This document shows, one piece after another, positions 24,360 through 31,464 of a stretch of 33,604 nt of DNA. The DNA is from Ruminococcus sp. (lineage in GTDB: Bacteria; Bacillota; Clostridia; Oscillospirales; Ruminococcaceae). The DNA lies in NCBI GenBank assembly GCA_022641595.1, contig JALCDN010000015.1, positions 1 through 33,604 on the forward strand. Reading direction: 5' to 3'. A program made the translations under genes and the position numbers. The number at the start of each line of letters is the position of its first letter. The first letter of the stretch is position 1. Under the pieces are notes generated by a model, which did not search any database, was not told where the DNA came from, and worked only from the letters and a program-made list of their open reading frames with translations.

Positions 24360-25001
24360 ATGAATAAAATCAAGGATTTTATAGTAACGCTTTCAAAATC
24401 AACTAAAGTTACGCTTATTTCTTGTGCAAGCTTCATTTTTATGACAACGCTGATACTTTTTTTCTTTGTCATATTTCCTATAACACCTTCTGAGCGTGTT
24501 ATCTCGGGTCTTGGCAGAGAAGCTATAGTCTCTGGAACAACTGCCGCTGTAACCGATTCCAAAGGTTCAAAAGTTGTCGTTACTACTGTTACTATTGATA
24601 CTCGTCAGGTCGTTACTCCTGCACAGTCTCTTGCTGCTTATGACCCTAACGCCGTAGTTACTTATGCCAAAAAGGTATTCACAACAAACGAAAATTACGT
24701 TTATTCCGGAAATGCTATTCCTACCGGTGACCGCTATGATGACGAAACAGTCACAACTACTATTTCAGGTGACGACTCCTACAATAATAATGATAATAGT
24801 TATTCCCCTTCGGACAGTTCTTCTTATTCAAGTCCTGATTCACAACCGTCAACCGACTCACACCAGCCTGTTGTGACAGACCAGCCTTCTACTGATGCTC
24901 CTTCGAATTCAAAGGTTGAAGAACCTACTGATCCACAAAAATCTCCCGACACTACAGAGTCTCAGAATAACGACAACAATAATGATAATGCCGCTGATTA
25001 A
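24360..25001 (+). CDS. Membrane-anchored extracellular protein with Ser/Thr/Asp/Asn-rich tail, function unknown
   Basis: A 213-residue protein I do not recognise. A short basic N-terminus is followed by one hydrophobic helix (ISCASFIFMTTLILFFFVIF), then a Thr/Val-rich section of about 90 residues. The final ~85 residues are low complexity (Ser, Asp, Asn, Pro, Gln). The layout suggests a signal-anchor with an exposed, disordered extracellular tail. No catalytic motif or sortase signal is visible. It has its own promoter and terminator and diverges from the rpmG operon, so it is a monocistronic unit. Confidence 0.8.
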   Translation: MNKIKDFIVTLSKSTKVTLISCASFIFMTTLILFFFVIFPITPSERVISGLGREAIVSGTTAAVTDSKGSKVVVTTVTIDTRQVVTPAQSLAAYDPNAVVTYAKKVFTTNENYVYSGNAIPTGDRYDDETVTTTISGDDSYNNNDNSYSPSDSSSYSSPDSQPSTDSHQPVVTDQPSTDAPSNSKVEEPTDPQKSPDTTESQNNDNNNDNAAD

Positions 25002-25014
25002 TTTCAATTTTTAT

Positions 25015-25039
25015 GCCGCCTTCGGGCGGCTTTTTATTT
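25015..25039 (+). terminator. Terminator of the 24360-25001 gene
   Basis: GCCGCC TTCG GGCGGC, a very stable tetraloop hairpin, followed by TTTTTATTTT. Confidence 0.95.
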
Positions 25040-25328
25040 TGTGATTTTTCCAGTCTGGATTCTCATACACAATTATATTTTTTATAAGCAGTTGTTAAGT
25101 TGTAGCATAACAAAGTCAATTTTCATTTGTTGCTCTTTTGGAAATGATATCTAAACATTTAGATGATGCCATTATAGACTAAATTTATGAGTAGAATAAT
25201 AATTTTGTCACACTTCGTTGGGAGATTTTTCATACAATATCTGATACCTAAGCCACTAATATTTCCATGCAATTTGATATAATTTCGCACATATATTTTT
25301 GCACAATAAAATCGTGTATGCAAAAAAA
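25040..25328. other. Intergenic stretch without a recognisable gene
   Basis: No supported ORF; the track's 25248-25478 minus ORF runs through the tRNA and is a shadow. The only structure seen is a perfect palindrome-like ATCTAAA-CA-TTTAGAT (25149-25164), possibly a regulator site but with no gene clearly attached. Confidence 0.5.
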
Positions 25329-25350
25329 TATCCGTCTAAAATAGGCGGAT
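25322..25350 (-). terminator. Terminator of the tRNA-Pro gene
   Basis: On the minus strand ATCCGCC / GACGGAT (one G-U pair) with loop TATTTTA is followed by ATTTTTTTG, 11 bases after the tRNA CCA end. Confidence 0.85.
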
Positions 25351-25360
25351 AAAATATATA

Positions 25361-25438
25361 TGGTCGAGGTGACGTGATTCGAACACGCGACCCCTACGTC
25401 CCGAACGTAGTACTCTACCAAACTGAGCCACACCTCGA
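25361..25438 (-). tRNA. tRNA-Pro, anticodon CGG
   Basis: The complement folds as a cloverleaf. TCGAGGT pairs with ACCTCGA in the acceptor stem, anticodon stem CTACG/CGTAG encloses loop TTCGGGA (anticodon CGG), and the T-loop is TTCGAAT. CCA is encoded. It reads CCG proline codons. It stands alone between its own consensus promoter and terminator. Confidence 0.97.
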
Positions 25439-25449
25439 TTACAGATAAT

Positions 25450-25478
25450 ATTATAGCACATTTTTGAAATAATGTCAA
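25450..25478 (-). promoter_or_regulatory. Promoter of tRNA-Pro
   Basis: Minus-strand TTGACA, 17-base spacer, TATAAT (25455-25450): full consensus, about 12 bases before the tRNA 5' end. Confidence 0.9.
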
Positions 25479-25518
25479 TAAGGAATTTTAAAATTATGTA
25501 TTATTTATTTTACAGCAC

Positions 25519-25550
25519 AAAAAATGGAAAGGCGAATAAATCGCCTTTCC
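25519..25550 (-). terminator. Terminator of the VLDD-repeat membrane protein gene
   Basis: On the minus strand GGAAAGGCGA / TCGCCTTTCC with loop TTTAT is followed by ATTTTTTG, 25 bases after the stop codon at 25575. Confidence 0.93.
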
Positions 25551-25574
25551 TGGAATAAATTTAACATTAGCAGG

Positions 25575-26735
25575 TCAGTTTCTATTTTTCTTAAAGAAAA
25601 GGCTGACTGATTCGCTGGCACAAAGTGTAACGAAAACTGAGACTGAACCTATGAGACAAAGACCGTACAATATACCGTTCAGAGCCATATGACCGTCCTT
25701 TTGAGTAATCATAACGATTCCTGGGAAAATCATAAGAAAAGAGAAAACTAAATAAATGAAAGATGCAAGGCTTTTAAGGCTCTTGATGCCCGTAATCAGG
25801 AGAAGTGCTGACACACCTGAAATGATGCTGATATACATAGCGGAGTCAGCTATTACCTGACGGAATTTGTTAGCCGCATCTGCTTTATAGGAGAGTCCGA
25901 AATAATTTCCGGAAGCAAACATAGTAAAGAGAACCGACGTAATAAAGCCGATTATTGCAATAACTACAGTGATTTTGAAGCCTTTTGCAGCCGCTTCATC
26001 TTCACGTTGACGTCTGAGCTCCTGCATCATACGAAGGCTTTCTTTCTGGTCCTTCTGATTTGAGGTAAGCTGAGATGCAACCGAGCGTTTTGCGCCCTCA
26101 GCCTTAGCTTTTTCGAGGTCTTCATCAGCGTATTTAGGAACATATTTAGGCTGTTCGACAGGAGTGTCAAGAATCGGAGCTTTTATAGTTTCATCAGGCT
26201 GTTTTGGTGAAACACTTTCCTTAACAGGCTGAACGTAGTTGTCATCGTCGAGAACAGGAGGCTTGATATTGGCTGCAGCTTTCTGTTCAGCGAGTTGTTT
26301 TTTGCGAAGTTCAATTACTTTCTGCTGTTGCTGAGGATTGAGCTTATCGAAAGCTTCTTTTTGCTGAGGAGTGAAGTTCATAATGAGAGAAATGTCGTCG
26401 GAGCTGTCAGTATTGTCTGTCTGAGCCAAAGCTTCAGCAGGCTGTTTCTGAGTTGTTTTGTTAGAATTGAGAACGTAGTTGTCATCATCGAGAATCGGGG
26501 CTGTGACTCCCTGAGGGCCGTCCTTTTTAGAAGAATTCGGCACAAAAGCGTCCATATCGTCTAGAACAGGGGCTTCAACACCTTTAGGACCGTCTTTTTT
26601 CGGCGTTGGAGTATAGTAATCGATATCGTCAAGAACCGGGGCTGTAACGCCTTCAAGGGAGTTTGTCTTTTTAGAATCTGTCGGCGTGTATGAAGTTTCC
26701 TCCGGCAGATTAATATTTTTATTTTCCTCGTTCAA
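25575..26735 (-). CDS. Membrane protein with N-terminal VLDD repeats, function unknown
   Basis: A 386-residue protein I do not recognise. The N-terminal ~240 residues are hydrophilic and carry repeated short motifs: GVTAPVLDDIDYY, GVEAPVLDDMDAF, GVTAPILDDDNYV, PPVLDDDNYV and APILDTP. A QQKEAFDKLNPQQQQKVIEL helix and a charged coiled-coil-like stretch (RMMQELRRQREDEAAAKG) follow, then about four membrane helices to the C-terminus. It is probably a cytoplasmic arm on a membrane base; the repeats may be binding motifs. I start at the TTG at 26735 because GAGG lies 8 bases upstream; the track's earlier TTG lacks one. It is downstream of purA, separated by a terminator hairpin. Confidence 0.82.
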   Translation of the reverse strand: MNEENKNINLPEETSYTPTDSKKTNSLEGVTAPVLDDIDYYTPTPKKDGPKGVEAPVLDDMDAFVPNSSKKDGPQGVTAPILDDDNYVLNSNKTTQKQPAEALAQTDNTDSSDDISLIMNFTPQQKEAFDKLNPQQQQKVIELRKKQLAEQKAAANIKPPVLDDDNYVQPVKESVSPKQPDETIKAPILDTPVEQPKYVPKYADEDLEKAKAEGAKRSVASQLTSNQKDQKESLRMMQELRRQREDEAAAKGFKITVVIAIIGFITSVLFTMFASGNYFGLSYKADAANKFRQVIADSAMYISIISGVSALLLITGIKSLKSLASFIYLVFSFLMIFPGIVMITQKDGHMALNGILYGLCLIGSVSVFVTLCASESVSLFFKKNRN

Positions 26736-26789
26736 ATCAGTCACCTCACAACATAAATAGAAATGCAATTAACCGTGTATTAATAAAGG

Positions 26790-26818
26790 CAACACTGCAC
26801 AAGAACTGTGCAGTGTTG
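26790..26818 (-). terminator. Hairpin after purA, likely terminator
   Basis: A perfect 12-bp stem (CAACACTGCACA / TGTGCAGTGTTG) with a 5-base loop, 33 bases after the purA stop. On the minus strand it is followed by CCTTTATT, a weak U-tract, so some readthrough into the next gene is possible. Confidence 0.65.
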
Positions 26819-26851
26819 GCAAAAGCAGTGCGATGAAATAACGTGAAAAGA

Positions 26852-28126
26852 TTATCTTTCGAGAATCTGGCTTCTGTCAGGGCCTATGCCGACCATTTTA
26901 ACAGGACAGCCGCAAAGCTTTTCGAGTCTTGCGATATATTTTTTGCAATTTTCAGGGAGTTTGTCGAAGCTGTCGCACTTAGAGATGTCCTCATTGAAGC
27001 CGTCAGCCTCTTCATATATAGGTGTACAGCCTGCGAGTTCTTCAAGAGCAGCCGGGAAATTCTCGATAACCGAGCCGTCCGGCTTTTTGTAAGCGACGCA
27101 GATTTTGAGAGTACCGATGCCTGCAAGTGTATCGAGTTTATTTATAGCGAGTGCATCGAGACCATTTACACGAACGGAGTGACGTACGATAACCGCATCA
27201 AACCAGCCTGTTCTTCTTGGGCGGCCTGTTGTTGTACCGAATTCGCCGCCGACGTTTCTTATAGTATCGCCGATTTCGTCGTTAAGCTCTGTAGGGAAAG
27301 GGCCTTTACCGACTCTTGTAGTATATGCCTTTGCGACGCCGATTATGTTTGATATCATTCTCGGACCTACGCCTGTGCCTACGCAAACGCCTGCTGAAAG
27401 CGGGTGCGAAGAAGTAACGTAAGGATAGGTACCGAAGTCAATATCGAGTAAAGTAGCCTGAGCGCCCTCAAACATGATAGTTTTGCCTGCTTTGTCGGCT
27501 TCAAAAGTAAGTACGGAGACATCGTCCATATGCTGAGAAAGGCGCTGACCGTAGGCAGTATATTCCTTGATAACAGCATCGAGGTCGAAAGGCTTTCCGC
27601 CGTAAACAGCAGTAATGATTTTATTTTTAAGCATACCTGTTGACTTGATTTTCTCAGCGAGAATATCAGGGTGAACGAGGTCGAACATTCTGATGCCGCA
27701 GCGTTCATACTTATCCATATATGTAGGACCTATACCTCTTTTAGTAGTACCGATATCAGAGTTGCCTCTGAAGCTTTCTGACAGACCGTCGAGTTCTATG
27801 TGCCACGGCATAACGATGTGAGCTCTTGGATCGATTTTAAGGTTCTTGGTAGATATACCTCTTTGCTGTAAGCCGTCGAGTTCGCCGATAAGGTCTTTAG
27901 GGTCGAGAACGACGCCTGCACCGATAAGGCAGAGAGTATTCGGGTAAAGGATACCTGAAGGGACGAGATGAAGCTTGTAGGTTTCGCCGTTATTTACGAC
28001 AGTATGTCCTGCGTTGTTACCGCCCTGAGAGCGTACAACAACCTGAGCACGGGAAGCAAGGATATCAATAATTTTACCTTTACCCTCGTCACCCCACTGA
28101 GTTCCGACAACAATATTAGCAGGCAT
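26852..28126 (-). CDS. purA: Adenylosuccinate synthetase
   Basis: This 424-residue GTP-dependent enzyme joins IMP and aspartate, the first committed step to AMP. The glycine-rich loop VVGTQWGDEGKGKIIDIL opens the protein. GGNNAGHTVV, RGIGPTYMDK and FEGAQATLLDIDFGTYPYVTSS follow, with TGRPRRTGWFD near the C-terminus. The start at 28126 is fixed by GAGGAAA and family length; the track adds 28 leader-encoded residues. It has its own promoter and a ~160-base leader with two hairpins. Confidence 0.98.
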   Translation of the reverse strand: MPANIVVGTQWGDEGKGKIIDILASRAQVVVRSQGGNNAGHTVVNNGETYKLHLVPSGILYPNTLCLIGAGVVLDPKDLIGELDGLQQRGISTKNLKIDPRAHIVMPWHIELDGLSESFRGNSDIGTTKRGIGPTYMDKYERCGIRMFDLVHPDILAEKIKSTGMLKNKIITAVYGGKPFDLDAVIKEYTAYGQRLSQHMDDVSVLTFEADKAGKTIMFEGAQATLLDIDFGTYPYVTSSHPLSAGVCVGTGVGPRMISNIIGVAKAYTTRVGKGPFPTELNDEIGDTIRNVGGEFGTTTGRPRRTGWFDAVIVRHSVRVNGLDALAINKLDTLAGIGTLKICVAYKKPDGSVIENFPAALEELAGCTPIYEEADGFNEDISKCDSFDKLPENCKKYIARLEKLCGCPVKMVGIGPDRSQILER

Positions 28127-28171
28127 TACATTTCCTCTTTTCGTAATAATGATAATGATTTCGATGAATAC

Positions 28172-28269
28172 GGCAGTGCAGTAAGAATCTGTTCTAAAAC
28201 GGCACTGCAACGCAAGTCAATCCGAGTATTAAAACTTGTTTATAAAAAGTACTCACGATATCGGATTGA
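28172..28269 (-). promoter_or_regulatory. purA leader with two hairpins
   Basis: The minus-strand leader contains a 9-bp stem TCAATCCGA / TCGGATTGA (28269-28261 with 28225-28217), with an alternative GAGTA/TACTC extension. A second 7-bp stem GCAGTGC / GCACTGC (28208-28202 with 28079+100-107, i.e. 28179-28173) follows. Neither has a U-tract. It resembles no purine riboswitch I know. Regulatory role is inference. Confidence 0.35.
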
Positions 28270-28291
28270 GGTAAAACATCACATATAATTA

Positions 28292-28320
28292 ATTATAGCA
28301 GATTTCTCAATAGATTTCAA
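28292..28320 (-). promoter_or_regulatory. Promoter of purA
   Basis: Minus-strand TTGAAA (28320-28315), 17-base spacer, TATAAT (28297-28292). Confidence 0.8.
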
Positions 28321-28374
28321 TAGCTGCACAAAAAAAATTGATAATTTTTGCCATGCTTTAAAAATTCGGGTAGC

Positions 28375-28406
28375 AAAAACAGTCTGCAAAAGGTGCAGAC
28401 TGTTTT
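28375..28406. terminator. Terminator of the duplicated-domain dockerin gene
   Basis: ACAGTCTGCA / TGCAGACTGT (28379-28403) flanked by AAAA and TTTT, so it works in either direction. On the minus strand it ends the gene at 28456. Confidence 0.88.
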
Positions 28407-28455
28407 AATAAATGTATAGGAGAAATAGCAATATTTGCTAAGAAAAGCAATCATG

Positions 28456-30204
28456 TTAATTTTTTACCGGAAGTGAATTTATTGCACCCAATACAAACTG
28501 CTGAATTGCGACTGCATCCTGAGCGTTTATACCGTCACCGTCTCCCTGAACGTCAGAAGATTTCTGACCATCGGCAGAGAGAGCATATAGAGTGCTGTTC
28601 AAAGTATAGCGTCTTACTGCAACAACGTCTGAAATGTCCACATTGCCGTCATTGTTTGCGTCGCCATAAATAACAGTATTTGTTGTTGTATTTTCAGCAG
28701 AATAGACATTAACTGAAGGATTTGAAATCTGAACAGGATCTTCTGTCATAGCGTTCTCAGTCCACTGAAGTGTGTATTTCAGACCACTGTTTTTCAGAGC
28801 CTTGAAGTCGTTGTAAGCTTCTTCGCTTAATGTATTTTCGGAAGTACCTGGCAGAGTTTCTGAAAACTCAAGGCTTATCTGACCATCCGGAGCTTTTGCA
28901 TATATAGATGTAGGGTCAGTCGGTTTATGCAGCTTGAGATTTGGGAACTGGGCTATCAAAGATTCCTCGGTAATATTTTCACTGTTTTTGTCGAAATAAA
29001 CGAACTGTGTTTTGTAGAAATAAATGTACTGTGACTTCCAATTGCCGTACTTAGGGGTTGTTACGCTATAGCTCTCATCAATTGACAGAACATTGCTGTC
29101 AGCTTTTATTTTGTCATAAATCTGTTGTCTGTTAGCGGACTCACGCAAGTCGAAGAAATAATGAGCAGAATCTTTTTTGACTATTACGTTAGAGGCAGTG
29201 ATTCCGTAATCTGCACTGCTTGTTGACAATTCAGAGCCTTCCTTAACCGTAACGGTTGCACCATTATAAGTTTCGGTCAAAAATAAAGGTGTGGCATTCT
29301 TTGCCAAAGCGATTGCTGTTGTCTGGAAGTTATTTGGAGTATAGAACTGGCTGAAATTATCACTGCCGAGTTTTTCGTTGATTACATTTTTGAGCATACT
29401 CTCTGTTGTATTTGCGACAGAATAAACATTAGAATAAGATTCATAAGTATCAGCAGGGTCGTTTGTAGTTGTAGCTACTACCCAGTTAAGCCTGTATTTA
29501 AGGCCGCTGTTTTTCAGAGCCTTGAAGTCGTTGTAAGCATCTTCGCTTAACGTGTATCCAAGAGCTCCCGGAAGTTTATCCGTCAGCTCAAGGCTTATCT
29601 GACCATCAGGTGCTTTTGTAAACATATCGTCAGGGTCAGTAGGTGTATGGAGTTTAAGATTCGGGAACTTGGCTATCAAAGATTCCTCGGTAATATTGTC
29701 ACTTGTTTTTTCAAAGTAAATGCAGCGTACGCTCCAAAGACCCGGCTTAGGTGTTGTAATGCTATAGCTCTCATCAATTGAGAGAACATTACTGTTTGCT
29801 TTGATTTTGTCATAAATCTGTTGTCTGTTGGTGGACTCACGCAAGTCAAAGAAATAGTGAGCAGAATCTTTTTTGACTATTGTGTTAGTGGCAGTGATGC
29901 CATAATCTGCACCGTTTGTTGACAAGTCTGAGCCTTCCTTAACCGTAACTGTTATGCCATGATAAGTTTCGGTCAGAAGTACAGGGGCTGCATTTTTCTT
30001 CAGAACAATAGCTGTCCTTTCAAAGCTATTTGTAGGGTAGTATTCAGTGATGCAGTCACTGCCGAATTTTTCAGCTATTACATCTTCAAACTTGCCAGTA
30101 GCATATTTATTTTGAACCATAGCTGAAGCGTAAATCGGAAAAGTTGAGACTGCACAGATACTCATAGCGAGAATTGCTGCCAAAGTTTTTTTCATTCTTT
30201 TCAT
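28456..30204 (-). CDS. Secreted dockerin protein made of two copies of an unknown domain
   Basis: A 582-residue protein with a signal peptide (MKRMKKTLAAILAMSICAVS, cleaved before about residue 30). Two ~210-residue copies of the same domain occupy about residues 38-245 and 270-490. Copies share TVTVKEGS, IVKKDSAHYFFDLRES, RQQIYDKIKA, NVLSIDESYS, ITEESLIA, FPNLKLH, APDGQISLE and AYNDFKALKNSGLKY. A type I dockerin (GDANNDGNVDISDVVAVRR, then GINAQDAVAIQQ) ends it. I recognise no glycosidase, lyase or esterase motif, so it may be a non-catalytic cellulosome component, a binding module or an inhibitor. AAGGAG lies 8 bases before the ATG. Its own promoter region carries an inverted repeat. Confidence 0.9.
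   Translation of the reverse strand: MKRMKKTLAAILAMSICAVSTFPIYASAMVQNKYATGKFEDVIAEKFGSDCITEYYPTNSFERTAIVLKKNAAPVLLTETYHGITVTVKEGSDLSTNGADYGITATNTIVKKDSAHYFFDLRESTNRQQIYDKIKANSNVLSIDESYSITTPKPGLWSVRCIYFEKTSDNITEESLIAKFPNLKLHTPTDPDDMFTKAPDGQISLELTDKLPGALGYTLSEDAYNDFKALKNSGLKYRLNWVVATTTNDPADTYESYSNVYSVANTTESMLKNVINEKLGSDNFSQFYTPNNFQTTAIALAKNATPLFLTETYNGATVTVKEGSELSTSSADYGITASNVIVKKDSAHYFFDLRESANRQQIYDKIKADSNVLSIDESYSVTTPKYGNWKSQYIYFYKTQFVYFDKNSENITEESLIAQFPNLKLHKPTDPTSIYAKAPDGQISLEFSETLPGTSENTLSEEAYNDFKALKNSGLKYTLQWTENAMTEDPVQISNPSVNVYSAENTTTNTVIYGDANNDGNVDISDVVAVRRYTLNSTLYALSADGQKSSDVQGDGDGINAQDAVAIQQFVLGAINSLPVKN
28748..30096 (-). repeat. Internal gene duplication (two ~630-650 bp copies)
   Basis: The two domain copies of the dockerin protein are also close at DNA level. 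For example, GAGCCTTGAAGTCGTTGTAAG occurs near 28797 and 29517 in identical form except outside the block. Approximate copies: 30096-29470 and 29400-28748. The second has a short insertion (QYIYFYKTQFVYFDK region). The duplication looks fairly recent. Confidence 0.85.
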
Positions 30205-30286
30205 AAAAATTACTCCTTAAAGTGCTTGCTCTGACGGTATGCTATTTTATCATGCAAGCCGACTGAGCTTATACCTATTCTGTACA

Positions 30287-30337
30287 ATTATATTATGAGA
30301 TACAGTAATAATGCTATACAGTTGCCGCAACAGTATA
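30287..30337 (-). promoter_or_regulatory. Probable promoter and adjoining inverted repeat of the dockerin gene
   Basis: Minus-strand TATAAT (30292-30287) has no good -35 at the right distance (AGCATT). Directly where the -35 ends lies a 23-base dyad, TATACAGTTGC-C-GCAACAGTATA (30315-30337, one mismatch). A weak -35 next to a dyad is the arrangement of an activator-dependent promoter; this is inference. The remaining gap to 30416 holds an isolated AAAGGAGGT without a usable start codon. Confidence 0.45.
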
Positions 30338-30416
30338 ACAAAAAATTCGTCATCATCAAAATGTGCCTATAAAATGTACCTCCTTTCACATAATTCTAAC
30401 CTTTGTAATAATGACT

Positions 30417-31073
30417 TCAGACGATTTTTGAATAGCCGAAAGTATTGATAATTGCGTCTACGTTCTGATTTGAAGCACACATAGAGCATTCAGCAGGAGT
30501 CATAGTTTTGTATTCCGGGCAATCGTTGTCAGTAATGTCATCAACGGTAAAGACGGAATTTACAGTGATACCGCCGAAAGAAGCTATAGCACTGAAAATT
30601 GAGCAGATTCCTGCAACGTGACCTCCATAATAGCTCAGGCACTCTACTGAACGGTTTATAGTTTTGCCTGTAGACGCTGAAGAAATCAGCATAAGAACCT
30701 GTTTATTGCGTATTTCAGCCTGAAGATTATCACGGAAAATGAGTTGGTTATTGTAGTTTGTTTCCGGAGTAATAACTCTGATATCGCTGCCGGAATTTAT
30801 GCCGTTTCCGTGACGGCCGAGATTTTCTGCGAGAAAAGCTCCTACTATTTCGGTACCCTCAAGGCATATTATAGTATCAACAGGAGTTGAATGTGCATAG
30901 AACTTTGCAAGCTCTCCTGCGGCTTCACGAGCCATTCTGTAGCTTGTTTTGATAGATGTCATATCAATATAATAATTTACATGTGAGTGATTTGTTGCAA
31001 AATGGCCGGGGATAATATCTATTTTCACCCTGCCGTTAGTTTTTGATTTAATGGTAATTGCTCTTGATTCCAT
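30417..31073 (-). CDS. Orotate phosphoribosyltransferase-like protein with altered PRPP loop
   Basis: A 218-residue protein with the type I phosphoribosyltransferase fold by pattern: an N-terminal hood (PGHFATNHSHVNYYIDM), a central TIICLEGTEIVGAFLAENL strand-helix, and the PRPP-loop position VLMLISSASTGKTINRSVE. In true PRTases this loop reads like VLLVDDVxTTGxT; the two acidic residues are replaced by Ser-Ser, so PRPP handling is doubtful. The C-terminal region has a Cys cluster (CPEYKTMTPAECSMCASNQ). The start at 31073 has AAGGAG 9 bases upstream. The gene stands alone behind element B and its own promoter. It might be a sensor or an enzyme with a changed substrate. Confidence 0.8.
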   Translation of the reverse strand: MESRAITIKSKTNGRVKIDIIPGHFATNHSHVNYYIDMTSIKTSYRMAREAAGELAKFYAHSTPVDTIICLEGTEIVGAFLAENLGRHGNGINSGSDIRVITPETNYNNQLIFRDNLQAEIRNKQVLMLISSASTGKTINRSVECLSYYGGHVAGICSIFSAIASFGGITVNSVFTVDDITDNDCPEYKTMTPAECSMCASNQNVDAIINTFGYSKIV

Positions 31074-31098
31074 TAGATTCATCTCCTTAAATACATAA

Positions 31099-31256
31099 TG
31101 GCATCTCTAAAAACTTCTTTTGAGAAAAAACAGCTATGCACGGCATCTGCTGTGTCAACCATCCCTCATAGTGCGACAGCACGCTTTCGGAAGGTTTCCT
31201 TGCAGCTGCTGCACCTATCTGATTTTTCCTTAATCAAACGAGTTTTTAGAGGTGCC
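31099..31256 (-). mobile_element. MITE-like element B (158 bp) with CATAA target duplication, forming a gene leader
   Basis: The ends TGGCATCTCTAAAAACT and AGTTTTTAGAGGTGCC are inverted repeats (15 of 16 over the core). CATAA flanks both sides directly (31094-31098 and 31257-31261). The interior aligns with element A on the opposite strand. On the minus strand an ACAGC/GCTGT hairpin is followed by TTTTTT, terminator-like, before the gene at 31073. No ORF is present. Confidence 0.75.
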
Positions 31257-31281
31257 CATAAATACCGTATCTCATACTATC

Positions 31282-31310
31282 AGCATACCAAATTCTGCTA
31301 TATTTGTCAA
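31282..31310 (-). promoter_or_regulatory. Promoter of the PRTase-like gene, upstream of element B
   Basis: Minus-strand TTGACA (31310-31305), 17-base spacer, TATGCT (31287-31282) with an extended TG (TGGTATGCT). The transcript would run through element B before reaching the gene. Confidence 0.7.
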
Positions 31311-31364
31311 GCTAATATATAAATTTTGTAACGGTTCACCAATATTCGGTAATATTTTTGTGCA

Positions 31365-31402
31365 TTTGTAAATGTTAACATTTTTCGCATTGCATTTACA
31401 AA
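31365..31402 (+). promoter_or_regulatory. Operator-like inverted repeats over the GH25 promoter
   Basis: TTTGTAAATG and CATTTACAAA form a perfect 10-bp inverted repeat, the right arm covering the -35. A second perfect palindrome AAATGTTAACATTT (31370-31383) overlaps the left arm. The regulator is unknown. Confidence 0.5.
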
Positions 31403-31423
31403 GTAAAAAAAATGTGTTATTAT
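31395..31423 (+). promoter_or_regulatory. Promoter of the GH25 gene
   Basis: TTTACA, 17-base spacer, TATTAT, about 40 bases before the start codon. The -35 lies inside the operator-like repeat. Confidence 0.6.
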
Positions 31424-31464
31424 ATTATAAAAGAATGATATAAATATTTTTCGAGGAGGAAATA

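Noticed and set aside
25248-25478. 76-residue minus-strand ORF
   Set aside because: It overlaps the whole tRNA-Pro gene with its promoter and terminator.
26843-27352. 169-residue plus-strand ORF inside purA
   Set aside because: Antisense shadow of a well-conserved gene, no ribosome binding site.
30370-30385. Perfect AAAGGAGGT on the minus strand after the PRTase-like gene, as a start of a small gene
   Set aside because: No start codon at a workable distance; the nearest ATG is about 21 bases away and opens only a 22-residue frame.
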